In this document: piece after piece, positions 8,797 to 18,665 of the stretch
How the letters are laid out: each line of letters opens with the position of its first letter
How positions within the stretch are numbered: the stretch's first letter is position 1
DNA from: Nannochloris sp. 'desiccata'
Taxonomy: Eukaryota; Chlorophyta; Trebouxiophyceae; Chlorellales; Chlorellaceae
NCBI GenBank assembly: GCA_019044685.2
Contig: JAGTXX020000001.1
Span: 310,001 to 374,000 of the forward strand
DNA length: 64,000 nt
Reading direction: 5' to 3'
Notes under the pieces: model-generated
What the model saw: the letters and a program-made list of their open reading frames with translations, nothing else
Told to the model about the DNA's origin: nothing
The model's database searches: none
Program-made: the position numbers and the translations under genes

Positions 8797-10884
8797 TTAC
8801 TTTTTGGCATCGTACAAAGGATTCTGAGCATCAGCTGCAGCAGCGTCACTGCCAAACATAGGATTGCTCACTGGCTGAGATGATCTTGCCGAGGCAACAG
8901 TCGCAGTACGACTCGACCCAGGGGCAGTATCGTACGTTCTTGAAGAATCCAATTGTAAATCTGACTGGGCAGAGGCCATCAAATCAGTACCGCTACGGGC
9001 AGACTCAAACATAGGGTTGTTGCCGGCATCGGCAAACTGATCATCGTCACTATCGTCGAGAATGTCCTGAGTAGGCTTGAACGTAGGGTTCGATCTGAGA
9101 CCAGAACGGGCAGAATCAAGACGGGAACGAGCAGATTGAGGCTGAGACATTTCAGATGGGGTATAGCCACCCATTTGATCAGGTTCAGAAAGCTGAGAAT
9201 TTTTAGATTCATACAGCTCATTACGGCCGTCAACTGCTGGGGCACCCGTAGCAGCACGAGGTGTGTCAGCCATGGGATCCCCTGCATTGAAGGCAGAGTT
9301 ATCATACGTTGTCTTAGATGCTGCTTTCTTGGGCTCGGGGATACCGCTCTCAGTAGTACCTGTACCTGCACCTGCACCTGTACCAGCAGCATTATCAAAG
9401 GCGGGGTTTTCAGTATACATGGCAGCGCCACGTTTGGTTCCAGTAGCAGTCTTGGGGAGAGCACCACCAGACTTTCCGGCCTTGTTTTTCTTCATGGCGT
9501 ACGCAGCGGCACCTCCGAGGAGGGCAACACCAGCGACACCGCCGATAACGCCACCGACAATGGCGCCGGTGTTGGAGCCACCGCCATCAGATGGAGCGGG
9601 ATTGTCAGAGATAGTCACAGAGTTGGTATCCAATGTCATACCTAAAGCACTGAGTTGTCTCCCCAAAGATCCATCAGACACAGCTTTTTGAAGGCTGGCT
9701 GTAGTGGCAGAAGGGTCAGCAGAGAAGAGCTGGTTGGATAACGCCAACGGAGTGGCAGCTGCCCCGATGGGTCCTTGCTGTAAAAGACGGCGGGAGCCAC
9801 CAGAGGTAGCATCTTGAGGAGTGGCAGTGACATCGACCCAGTCAGGATCAACACCGCCAGCAGATCCCATTACCGTCTTGTATGCTGCAGAGTTTTTATT
9901 GAACTGGGCTTGAGTGACACCGCTGACGGTGAAGTTCATAGAAGCAAACGTAGTGGGTTTGGAAGCCTCAGGGGCAGGCGCTGGGGCTGGGGCTGGGGTA
10001 GGGGCAGGGACGGGAGCAGGGACAGGGACAGGCACGGGAGCAGGAGTAGGTGCCGGTACAGGCAAGGGCGCAGGGACAGGTGCAGGTGCGGGCACAGGCA
10101 CGGGAAGTGGCCCGGGAGCAGGCACAGGCACAGGCGCCAATGGAGCTGGGGCGGGACTGGGTGCATAAGAAGGATTGATATTCGGCAATACAGGGGAAGA
10201 AGGGTCACAAGGACCGTAATAGATAGTAGTAGCCTTTTCACTAGCTCCAGCAGCGCACATATCAGCATTTCCAGCGAAAGAAACGGCATCCAGGTTGGTG
10301 AGATCGCTCCATGAGGGAGGGATCTTGCCTCCAAGAGAATTGGAGCTTAAATCTAAAGCAGTAAGGCTGGTGAGTTTAGACCAGTCAGCGGGGAGATCAC
10401 CGAAAAGCTGATTTTCACCTAAATCAAGTCCTTTGAGCTTGTTAAGTTCAGCCCAGGACTCGGGAAGAACAGAGGCCATTCCATTGTTGCGGATGGAGAA
10501 GTACTCGAGGTTGGATGCAGAGCTCATTTCAACAGGCAAGAATCCGTCAATCCTGTTATCCGCAAGGTTGATGTCAGTGACGGTGTTGAGTTTATCCCAC
10601 AAGTCAGCATCTGTAGGGAGCTGGCCTTCAAGGTTTTTGCCTTGAAGATTAATTCCAGTGACGGCACCAGTGGTGGAGCAAGAAATGCCGCTCCAAGTGC
10701 AAGGATCAGTAGCAGGGGACCAATCGTTTTGCAAGGTACCCTGGCGATCGATAGCGGCCCGTAAGAGTAAAAGAGCCTCTTCCTGCTCAGGGGAAGCGGC
10801 TGCATGAGCACTGCCAACAGCACATGCTAGAATTGCTGCCAACAGCAGCAAGGCTGCACTACACCGGCGGAGACTGCTCGCCAT
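8797..10884 (-). CDS. LRR receptor-like surface protein with Pro-Ala stalk and NPxF tail
   Basis: Single exon, 695 residues. A signal peptide (1-29) is followed by a plant-type LRR N-terminal cap (EQEEALLLLRAA ... DPCTWSGISC) and leucine-rich repeats to about residue 215. Next is a Pro-Ala/Pro-Val stalk (about 235-308) like hydroxyproline-rich algal wall proteins, then an extracellular domain with an RRLLQ motif common in algal secreted proteins, a Gly/Ala-rich membrane helix (about 440-465, then Lys-rich) and a tail of about 225 residues. The tail repeats NPAF, NPTF, NPMF and NPLY motifs and has many Ser-Ala-Arg-Ser units, but no kinase domain. It is probably a cell-surface recognition or wall-anchoring protein. 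Codon repetition in the stalk produces long shadow frames on the other strand. Confidence 0.8.
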   Translation of the reverse strand: MASSLRRCSAALLLLAAILACAVGSAHAAASPEQEEALLLLRAAIDRQGTLQNDWSPATDPCTWSGISCSTTGAVTGINLQGKNLEGQLPTDADLWDKLNTVTDINLADNRIDGFLPVEMSSASNLEYFSIRNNGMASVLPESWAELNKLKGLDLGENQLFGDLPADWSKLTSLTALDLSSNSLGGKIPPSWSDLTNLDAVSFAGNADMCAAGASEKATTIYYGPCDPSSPVLPNINPSYAPSPAPAPLAPVPVPAPGPLPVPVPAPAPVPAPLPVPAPTPAPVPVPVPAPVPAPTPAPAPAPAPEASKPTTFASMNFTVSGVTQAQFNKNSAAYKTVMGSAGGVDPDWVDVTATPQDATSGGSRRLLQQGPIGAAATPLALSNQLFSADPSATTASLQKAVSDGSLGRQLSALGMTLDTNSVTISDNPAPSDGGGSNTGAIVGGVIGGVAGVALLGGAAAYAMKKNKAGKSGGALPKTATGTKRGAAMYTENPAFDNAAGTGAGAGTGTTESGIPEPKKAASKTTYDNSAFNAGDPMADTPRAATGAPAVDGRNELYESKNSQLSEPDQMGGYTPSEMSQPQSARSRLDSARSGLRSNPTFKPTQDILDDSDDDQFADAGNNPMFESARSGTDLMASAQSDLQLDSSRTYDTAPGSSRTATVASARSSQPVSNPMFGSDAAAADAQNPLYDAKK

Positions 10885-11737
10885 TTTCTTGCGTCTAGTA
10901 GTATTTTAAAGGCCTGCAGGGAAATGGGTTGGTGAGGAATTGGTGAGAAAAGCGTTCAAGCAAGCGCTAATATCCTCAACAGAAGGTGAAGATCGCAGTG
11001 GTGTGATTGGTGGCTATATGCGTCGCAGCTGAGGCTATTCTAGAACCTTTAAAGCAGCTCAATTGCATATCACCATCTTAGAGACCAATTTAACAACCTT
11101 GGCGAGGCAAGCAGAAGAGCTGCGAGACGCAATTGCACACCAGATCTATCTTTGCAATTCAACTAACTCGCGATTTCCAAGCTGATTTTCCCTCTCCAAA
11201 TAAACCTAGCACATACCTTGCTATTTCTGTCAGTGTTTTAGCTACGTTTATACCGCGAAACTATCAATTTAGTGCTGAATCCTAAACCTTTGGCTCAAGA
11301 ATGAAGCAAAAATAGCAATAAGGGTGCCAAATCCTTAGCGAAAGCGAACTAGTATCGAGTCTATACAGTCTGTAGTTTCTACAGCTACTGAAAAGAGGGC
11401 CTCTTTTAACTCGGTTGGACAGTTTAAGAGTTGTTTCTTGCTCGGAAAATCAAAAGGTCTTGATCCCGGCATGGCTCTTGAGAATTTCAATTTACGAGCC
11501 TACTTACATTCAGTCTTCAGTAGAGCAGCGCAAGGGCATCCATATCATATGCAGTAAACGCGAAAAGCTATCAAAACAAAATATTTATGCGAACTGGCAG
11601 CTTGATATTATTTGCTGAACTTAAATTTTATTTCCCTACGCCACTACCGACTTTATAGAACTGATATAAAGCCAGAAAAGCATTTAATACACAAAAGAAT
11701 AAGAAACAAACACGAACACATCTAAAGTCTACAACAT
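10885..11737. other. Intergenic region upstream of the LRR gene
   Basis: It should hold the promoter of the LRR gene and the 3' end of NDUFV1. No supported gene, repeat or RNA was seen in these 850 bp. Confidence 0.5.
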
Positions 11738-13288
11738 CTAAGCAGCAATACGCTGTTGCTCCTCACTAGCAGCTTCAATTCTCGCCTCCATCAACGGTCT
11801 GAAATGTCGAATCAATCCTTGCACCGGCCATGCTGCGGCATCACCCAAAGCGCAAATGGTATGCCCTTCAATCTGCTTTGTCAACTCCCATAACATATCA
11901 ATCTCCTCTACACGGGCATCTCCCTTCTTCATACGGGACATTATATCATACAACCAACCAGTTCCTTCTCTGCATGGTGTGCATTGTCCACAAGATTCAT
12001 GTTTGTAGAAATAACTTAATCTTGCAATCGCTTCAATAACGTCGGTACTTTTATCCATAACGATAACAGCAGCAGTACCAAGACCAGATTGACGTTCTTT
12101 CAACGCATCAAAATCCATGAGAACGTCGTCACACAGATTTTTGGGGAGCATGGGCACGGAGGACCCACCAGGGATGATGGCAAGTAAGTTATCCCAGCCA
12201 CCACGGACGCCACCAGCGTGTTTCTCAATTAACTCCTTCAATGGGATGGACATCTCTTCTTCAACGGTAACAGGGCGGTTGACGTGTCCAGAGATTGCAA
12301 ATAATTTAGTGCCGTGGTTATTCTTGCGACCAAAGGAAGAGAACCATTCAGGGCCTCGTCTTAAGATGGTAGGGCTGACAGCGACAGTTTCAACGTTGGT
12401 CACTGTAGAAGGGCATCCATACAAACCAACGTTGGCAGGGAATGGGGGCTTCAAACGAGGCTTTCCTTGTTTTCCTTCTAAACTTTCAATTAAAGCGGTC
12501 TCTTCACCACAGATATATGCTCCAGCTCCCCAATGGATATTTAAATCGAAATCCACACCACTTCCGCATGCATTCTTACCGAGGTATCCCTTGGCATATG
12601 CTTCGTCAATAGCACGCATAACAGCCAGCCTTTCATTTACAAATTCTCCACGAATATAAATATATCCCGCTCTAGCACGCATAGCTGTACCTGCAATTAA
12701 GCACCCTTCTACAAGTTTATGGGGTTCGTTGCGCATAATTTCTCTATCCTTGCATGTTCCAGGTTCAGACTCGTCGCCATTGACTACCAAATACGAAGGG
12801 CGTCCGTCAGAAACCTTGGGCATGAAGCTCCATTTAAGTCCAGAAGGGAATCCAGCACCACCACGACCACGAAGACCACTCTTCTTCATCTGATCTACAA
12901 TCCAATCAGCACCCTTGGTGAGGATATCCTTGGTGCGATGCCAATCACCGCGAGCCTCAGCACCCTTGAGAAAAGGGTCATGACGGCCATAAATATTTGT
13001 GAAAATGCGGTCCTGGTCTTTGAGCCCCCCGAAATGGGTTCTTTCTGTTCCTCCTGAGGCAGGGGCAGTACTAAACGCGCGCAGGCTGTAATAGTAATGA
13101 GGAATAAAGGGTAAGAAGGTCAACCATAGAATCGAAAAAACCAGGAATTATAATAAAAATGAATCTCAGGAGCAAACATCATGCACTGTTCCGGGGATAT
13201 GTTATTCAACTCATCAGAATCAACATAGTAAAATAACTTACCAAACCTGCAACTGTTCAGTTGCAGCACGACCTCCTCGTTGCAACAT
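11738..13288 (-). CDS. NDUFV1: Complex I 51-kDa subunit, mitochondrial (NDUFV1)
   Basis: Two exons, 13288-13242 and 13085-11738, give 464 residues. The 156-bp intron (GTAAGT...TTACAG) has phase 2. The joined N-terminus, [15 protein letters not shown] then CLRAFST, is an Arg-rich mitochondrial presequence. The protein binds NADH and FMN and passes electrons into complex I of the inner membrane. The FMN/NADH-site motif [16 protein letters not shown] is present, as are the N3 cluster ligands: [14 protein letters not shown] plus the distal Cys in [10 protein letters not shown]. Length and motifs match the family and nothing appears to be missing. Confidence 0.96.
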
Positions 13289-14362
13289 TGGTGTCCAGCC
13301 AGAGAAACTTAAGAAACCCTGTAGCACGAGTGCTCCTTTCTAGAGATTCTTGGTTATCACTTTGTTTAGTTTATGTGGCAATGAGCCTGTGGCCTTGCGT
13401 CTTGTTATAATTTTCAGGGCTTTTTTGCCCAAAGTTGAAGAAAGATCATTATTTTGCGTGGGACATCTGTGTTTTAAAGAATTGATGAACAGTGGCTGGC
13501 AGCAGTAGTAATAAAAATTACTTTTTGCAGCAGCGCAAAAATCCACATGCACTGTTCAGCACTCCGCTCTTCAGCACTGAGCAGCCATCAGCACATGTGA
13601 TGATCACTGCTGCAGAGCGCCATCTGAGACAGCGCTGATCAGCACTCCTATAAAAGAGCCCACTTGGACCAAACATTCTACCAGTTATATTGCTTTGAGG
13701 TACTATGGTTTCTTCATTTCTGGGGTCGGTGGATTTGGACGTTGAGTTTCCAAGGTCCTTGTGGCCCATCTAGATGACGGTGCTGCCGGAGCGCTCTACA
13801 GCGCTGTGCTTGATAGTGCTCTGCATTACTCCGGGCTGAACTATTTGCTGATACTATCTAAAAATGTACATTATGTTGATTGGTGGGACCCAGCTACGTT
13901 CCTTTGCTTGTATTAAGGCGATTCCTGGGCTTGTTTGAGTGCACCGCCAGCACTCCCTCGTCCTTGGTTCAAGAGCTACTACTTACGCCATTAGCTGGTG
14001 GAATTAGTTGTTACAAGTGCTTAAAAATACTAAAATACAACGTATTTGTTGTGCAAGAAACGATTCCCTTTTTTCTGCTGCGGTGCTGGTCGGTGAGCGC
14101 ATGTCAACACATGTCCTTCGTATGGTCCCTACCCCTCCACCCAATTCCCCCATTGACCCTCTATTTAGGCATTTGTATACTATATATGTCATCTAGGGCT
14201 ATCCCTTCGATGATGGCTATTGATAGAGAGTCTGCTGTGGGGTAGGGAATTGGGGGACGGGACGGTGACCAAGGATGTGTGCCTGGACAGGTGCAACCGC
14301 CTGGTTTCTCTGCAAACGCTGCAATACCGCAGTGTTTCTATGCATGTTAGTGTCACTTAAAC

Positions 14363-14388
14363 GCACCAGCGCTTCCCAGCGCTGGTGC
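14363..14388. repeat. Perfect 11-bp inverted repeat with 4-base loop
   Basis: Arms GCACCAGCGCT (14363-14373) and AGCGCTGGTGC (14378-14388) are exact reverse complements around TCCC. It is a strong potential hairpin with no gene next to it, so a role as terminator is unlikely. Confidence 0.85.
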
Positions 14389-14412
14389 AAACGTTATCAA
14401 TTTTCAGTGCTG

Positions 14413-14520
14413 TGATCCTCAGTGATCCTCAGCGCTAGCAATGTATTGAGCAATGATAAGCACCAGTGATCCTCAGTGATCTTCAGCGCTAGCAATGTAA
14501 TGAGCAATGATAAGCACCAG
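14413..14520. repeat. 54-bp tandem duplication
   Basis: Units 14413-14466 and 14467-14520 are the same length and differ at two positions. Each contains TGATCCTCAGTGATC and GCGCTAGCAATGTA-like blocks, so the unit itself has internal TGATC repeats. Confidence 0.85.
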
Positions 14521-14917
14521 TGCGCCCTCATACTGAAAATCGCTGTTCAGCGCAGCGCTGAAAATTGCTGGTGTGGGGGAGATCCGCTTTTCAGCGCACC
14601 TGATCTTCACCACTGTTTATCAATTCTGTAAAACCCAGATGGGAGATGAGAAATCAAGGCTGGGAGAAAGCTGGGAGATGGCTGGGAACTGGCATTTAAA
14701 CGCCATTTTCAACGATTTCTGCATGAGGGAAATGAAGGCCAAGTTTCTGCAAGAGGCTGCAGCTGCCTGCTCACCACCAATGTTGCGCTGATCACAATCT
14801 TGACGATCGCGCAGGCGATTCCTGATCACCTGCTGCGTCTGCACCCCTGATTGGCAGCGCCCATGATATCAAAGCATCGACATCAGCTTGTTGAATATCC
14901 AGCTGCGCTCGTTCTCC

Positions 14918-15352
14918 TCTTGGCCGAGTCGCTGCTGCCATGAGCAAATCCCACTTGTTTCCACCGCCGCTCCCACCGCCCTCCAGCCCCCGGTGGCTGC
15001 CAAGCTGTCTAATAGCACCAGTTTGGTGGAGAAACCTCCGGTAATCAGCACCAAGGCTTTCATTTACTGCTGCACCGCCCACATGCAGCGAGTTGCCTTG
15101 CTCAGACGCAGCTACACTGGATTTTTATCTCAGTTTTGTGAGGAACGAATTTCCACCGCCCTGGGGACCCCTCTGATCAGGGTAAACGAGGCAAAATTTT
15201 GCGTGGGAGACGAGGAATCGAGGCTGGGATAAGAGCTGGAAATAGTATAGGGCTTCTTAAGCATTTCCTGAGACGCTCATAGTGCTTTTGGCTGAGTCGC
15301 TGCTGGCTTGAAAAAGTCCCACTCTAGCCGCCACCGCCGCCTTCCGGCCACC
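14918..15352 (+). repeat. Imperfect direct repeats around CCACCGCC-rich segments
   Basis: The block at 14918-15000 (GGCCGAGTCGCTGCTG ... CCACCGCC ... GTGGCTGCC) recurs with changes at 15287-15352. A second pair sharing GAGGCTGGGA-type sequence lies at 14640-14690 and 15203-15245. The order of the two pairs suggests an old duplicated unit of roughly 0.4-0.55 kb. Confidence 0.5.
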
Positions 15353-15694
15353 ACTGCAATGCTTTCTTTGGCTACCTACAGCAAATCTTGCTCGTCTATA
15401 TAGTTTTAATTATTTCATACTACTAATTGCATTTAAAAAGAATAGAGAAATGGTGGTGAATAATTGGCATTGCAGTACAAATAGCAATACCATACCATCG
15501 GGTACAAAGTGCAAGTAAAAATCAAAGTAAACTGAATAATAGAGAATAGAGACAGAAAGAATCTGAGAGAGAAAAACATTAATTTATTTTTTGGTTAGGC
15601 TCTGACGCTATAGAGCTTTTTATGAGAAAAAGAAAATTAAAAAAGAGAAAGATACCGTCCCGAGGTCACACTCTCCAGCTCACTGGCTGTTCTG

Positions 15695-16267
15695 CTAAAT
15701 CAAACTAGAAAGTTTGAAGCCAGCAAATTTCGGTACCAGGCGGGGCCGAACCTGAACCTGCGCTCTGCGCATTGGGGTGGCTACCTGTCTCACTCTGCGA
15801 GGCAGTGCAGCAGGGGCGGTGGTGCCAGTGCCATTTCCGGGGCCACCAACAGCTGCAGGGACACAAGAAAGCGCCGGACAAGCACTATTGGGGTCAGGAT
15901 AGAAGTCTACACCTTCTACCCATTTCATAAAACCTCCTTTTTTAACCAAATCATTCAAGTCTTGGAAGTCCTTTGTATCCTTGGTCTCCACAGCACCAGC
16001 CAAAACGCCGAAGATTTCCTTGCCGTAGAACGGGTTCCCTTTTTTTCTGCCCAGAGAATTAAGCAGCCTGCGAAAGAAAAACACCGTTGGAAATTAGATA
16101 TGGGAGGAATCATTAATAAAATCAATATGATATGGAAGAAGCAATGGAAAGACGGAAAAAAAAAAAAAAACTGGATACTCACTTGATATCATTGATTGCG
16201 CCAGTAAGTTGGGCAGCAGCCGCGCTGTCCCAACTTACACTGCCAAGGGTGGTGGCAACTATAACCA
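15695..16267 (-). CDS. Unknown probable secreted protein, 5' end missing
   Basis: Two exons can be read on the minus strand: an upstream one ending at 16183 (..LTGAINDIK) and one from 16067 to 15695. The intron between them is 115 bp (GTGAGT...TTCGCAG) and splits a Lys codon. The joined frame contains SVSWDSAAAAQLTGAI, LLNSLGRKKGNPFYGKEIF and KWVEGVDFYPDPNSACPAL, then a Gly/Thr/Ala linker and an Arg-rich end. I do not recognise the family. The upstream exon stays open past 16267 but has no in-frame ATG before a stop near 16384, so the first exon is missing or lies further upstream. A Crypton begins at 16492, and a plausible start and signal peptide lie beyond it (see findings). It is either a broken gene or one with an unlocated first exon. 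Confidence 0.5.
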
Positions 16268-16491
16268 CTTTTTCAGAAAAAATAAAATAAAAACTCTTTA
16301 TCAGCGGCGGTAGGCGACGGACAAGGATGGCTGAGTGGTGGCAGCTGGCAGCTAGTAGCTCGATAGCTATTAAAGCTCTTTACCAAGAGTTCAGTCCAAT
16401 CTTGACGACTCTAGCAGTTCTTTGCCATTACCTCGACCTAATTGTAGACCGAGCCCACCTGCCCCTACTGATAGCCACCCCCGTACCTCGA

Positions 16492-16504
16492 AAACGCATA
16501 TAAA
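16492..16504 (+). repeat. Left 13-bp direct repeat of the Crypton
   Basis: AAACGCATATAAA, identical to 18895-18907. Left and right copies bracket the recombinase gene. It also supplies a TATA-like sequence 28 bp before the recombinase ATG. Confidence 0.75.
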
Positions 16505-16531
16505 GAGCTGGCAACTAAAGTGTAAAAAGCT

Positions 16532-18665
16532 ATGAGAATGCAAATGCCTACCAACGCCCTCGACTGTCTCGCACGTTTGTGGCATATTGCTGACGTGGAG
16601 GAGTTTCTTGAGAGCTATGACCCAATCCTCCTTTTGGAATATACCGGTCCAGGGGCTGAACCCATATCAGAAGAGGACCTGCAGCGTTGTGGCGGCCAAA
16701 ACAGGCGAGCCCAAGCGGTTCGAATTTATGACCGTCTTGGAAGGCTTGCGGATAATACGAACGATAGCTACCAAACCTACTTAAACCACTTCAAAGCTGC
16801 GATAGATGAGCTGAATAAACGGCCAGAATATGAAGGTCAGTCTCTTACCTACCTCGCCCACCCGGTGAGCAAAGTTGCAGACGCCGCCCAGGTTGTTGTG
16901 GACAACCTGCGGAAAAATGGCAAAAACGTGATAGGGAGTATGAAATCGTTCCAGAATGCGATGGTGAAACTAAGAGAGTGCCAGCTGGGCATACCAAGGC
17001 CTGGTAGCCTAAAGGATGATGCGTGGTTTAGAGGAGCTTTGGAGACTGCAGGGAGTCACTGCAGAGAGAAAGTTCGCCCCGGAGGCCAATTCGTTGCTGG
17101 GAACCGAGGAGACAACGACGCTGAAACCCCACGAGTACGAACAGCTTGTTGATAGTTGCATGGTGGTTGGAGGCGACAGCCGCTCTCGATGGCTGACTGC
17201 AGCGTTCATCACCTTTGGCTTCAACAGCGCTTCCCGCTGCAGCGACCTTTGCACAATGAAGTACAAAGCGATGTTCACAACAACCCAAGACACAAACCCA
17301 GTTCAGCATTGCTTGCTAAACGTAAAAAAGGATGGAAATACAAAAACAAACAAGTATGGCGAGTTCCGTGGTGCTGCATGCGGTCGCCATAAACATGCCC
17401 ACCTCGACGCTCAAGGCTGGTTAGCCGACCTTCTGATCTACGATGCCTTGACTCCAGGCAGAGACGTTGAATTTGGGGACTTGGTGTTACATAGGAGAGT
17501 AGAATGGCGCACGATGCCTCTCTTCCATCAAGATAACGCTGTGTCTGCAGATGGATTGACCTCCTTGTTCAGCAACCAACTCAGCAAGGCCGGGCTAAGA
17601 AATACAACCAACCGCTTGACGCATCTCATGCGGAACACCGCCGCCATTCGGGCTGGTGCCCACACTTCTGTGGACATCGTAGAACTGCTCGGAGAGTGGA
17701 AATCAGGCAGCACCTGTGCAAATTCGTACCTCGCAAAAAGCCAGTCGTCGGCCTTGGGTGCACATCTAGCACTTGCCGGGTTCAAGGGGTCGTTTGAACA
17801 CTATTTGGGGCGCGCAGAGGTACATGTGCCTGACGCATGGGTCGATGCGGTCATGCCGGGGGTGAGAAAAGCGCTGAAGGTGCTCTTGAAGCAGCACGAA
17901 GGGCTCAAATGCCATGAGAAGGAAATAGGCGCCGAGACCTTCTTGCAGTTGTTGTTATATTTTGGAATGGTACACTGGCAGAACCTCCCCTTGAAATACC
18001 GCCGGTATGGAAACCGTTATACGCTGGCTCATCTAAAAGAAATCAATGGCATCATGCAGACTGCCGAGTACAAAAAGTTTGCTGAGGAGGTGCTGGACAA
18101 GGAGCGTCGGGCGATTGGAAAAATTGAAAATAGAGAAGGAGACGCCCATGATGCTCCGCCCAGAGTCGCTGTGGAGGTTCCCAAGGCCTCCACCAAAATC
18201 TATGCCAGCCACTCAATTGCCTTCCGCGACTGCAAGACCTGCACCGACCTCTGGCGCCTGTGGGAGCGGGAGAGACCGATCATAAACAGCATCATTGAGA
18301 GATCCGACGCCAAACAGGCGCACAGTCTCACGATTCAGAAGGGCAGGCTCGAAGCGGTGGTGAAGGTGGGTAAGAGGCTTGCTGAAGAAAAGGGCAACCT
18401 GCAGGATGGTATTCACGCTCTGCAGGGGGTTTTGGAGGAGTTCGACGCCAAGGAGAAGTCGCTTGGCGGGAGAGCAGGCATCAGCATTTCCACGTTCATC
18501 GAGGCGCTGCAGGGCGTGGTCAACACAACAGACATGCAAAAGCTGCAGAGTACTATCAAAGGACGGTCAAAAGTAACCAAGCTGGACCTGAAGACCATGC
18601 TGGATGCCCATTGGCAAACGACGACGGGCTGGCCGGCGGTGCAATGGGCTGAGGCTGGAGTCTAG
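16532..18665 (+). CDS. Crypton tyrosine recombinase, with a frameshift near 17012-17150
   Basis: The first part (16532-17152, 206 residues) is the helical N-terminal, probable DNA-binding region. The second (from about 17016 to 18665, up to 549 residues) is the catalytic domain and a long helical tail. They lie in different frames (+1) and overlap by about 140 bp, so either one base is mutated or the shift is programmed. Catalytic residues, numbered from the ATG at 17016: Arg74 in NSASRCSDL, Lys near 104-110, His203 and Arg206 in LTHLMRN, Trp228 in LLGEWKSG and Tyr238 in CANSYLA. The R..K..HxxR..W..Y order and the 35-residue His-to-Tyr spacing match active tyrosine recombinases. The tail (about 320-540) is helical and charged and may correspond to the DNA-binding extension of Crypton/Ndc10-like proteins. 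Confidence 0.75.

Larger units (their letters stand above)
13289..15694. other. Gene-poor repeat island
   Basis: No convincing gene in 2.4 kb. The stretch 13540-14580 is dense in GCACT/AGCGCTG-type motifs, with a perfect hairpin at 14363-14388 and a 54-bp tandem duplication at 14413-14520. Two imperfect repeated segments follow: 14640-14690 resembles 15203-15245, and 14918-15000 resembles 15287-15352. The composition (CCACCGCC runs) differs from flanking DNA. It may be remains of non-autonomous transposons. Open frames such as 14888-15232 have no motif and lie across the repeats. Confidence 0.5.

Noticed and set aside
9961..10165. Tandem satellite
   Set aside because: The repetition is explained by the Pro-Ala/Pro-Val coding stalk of the LRR protein.
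9136..10314. Long plus-strand frames across the LRR gene
   Set aside because: They are shadows of the Pro-Ala stalk and Ser/Ala-rich tail codons; frame content is Gly/Arg repeats.
14363..14388. Helitron 3' end
   Set aside because: The hairpin is not followed by a CTRR end and no RepHel gene is present.
14888..15232. 114-codon frame in the repeat island
   Set aside because: It crosses the imperfect repeats and shows no motif or supporting context.
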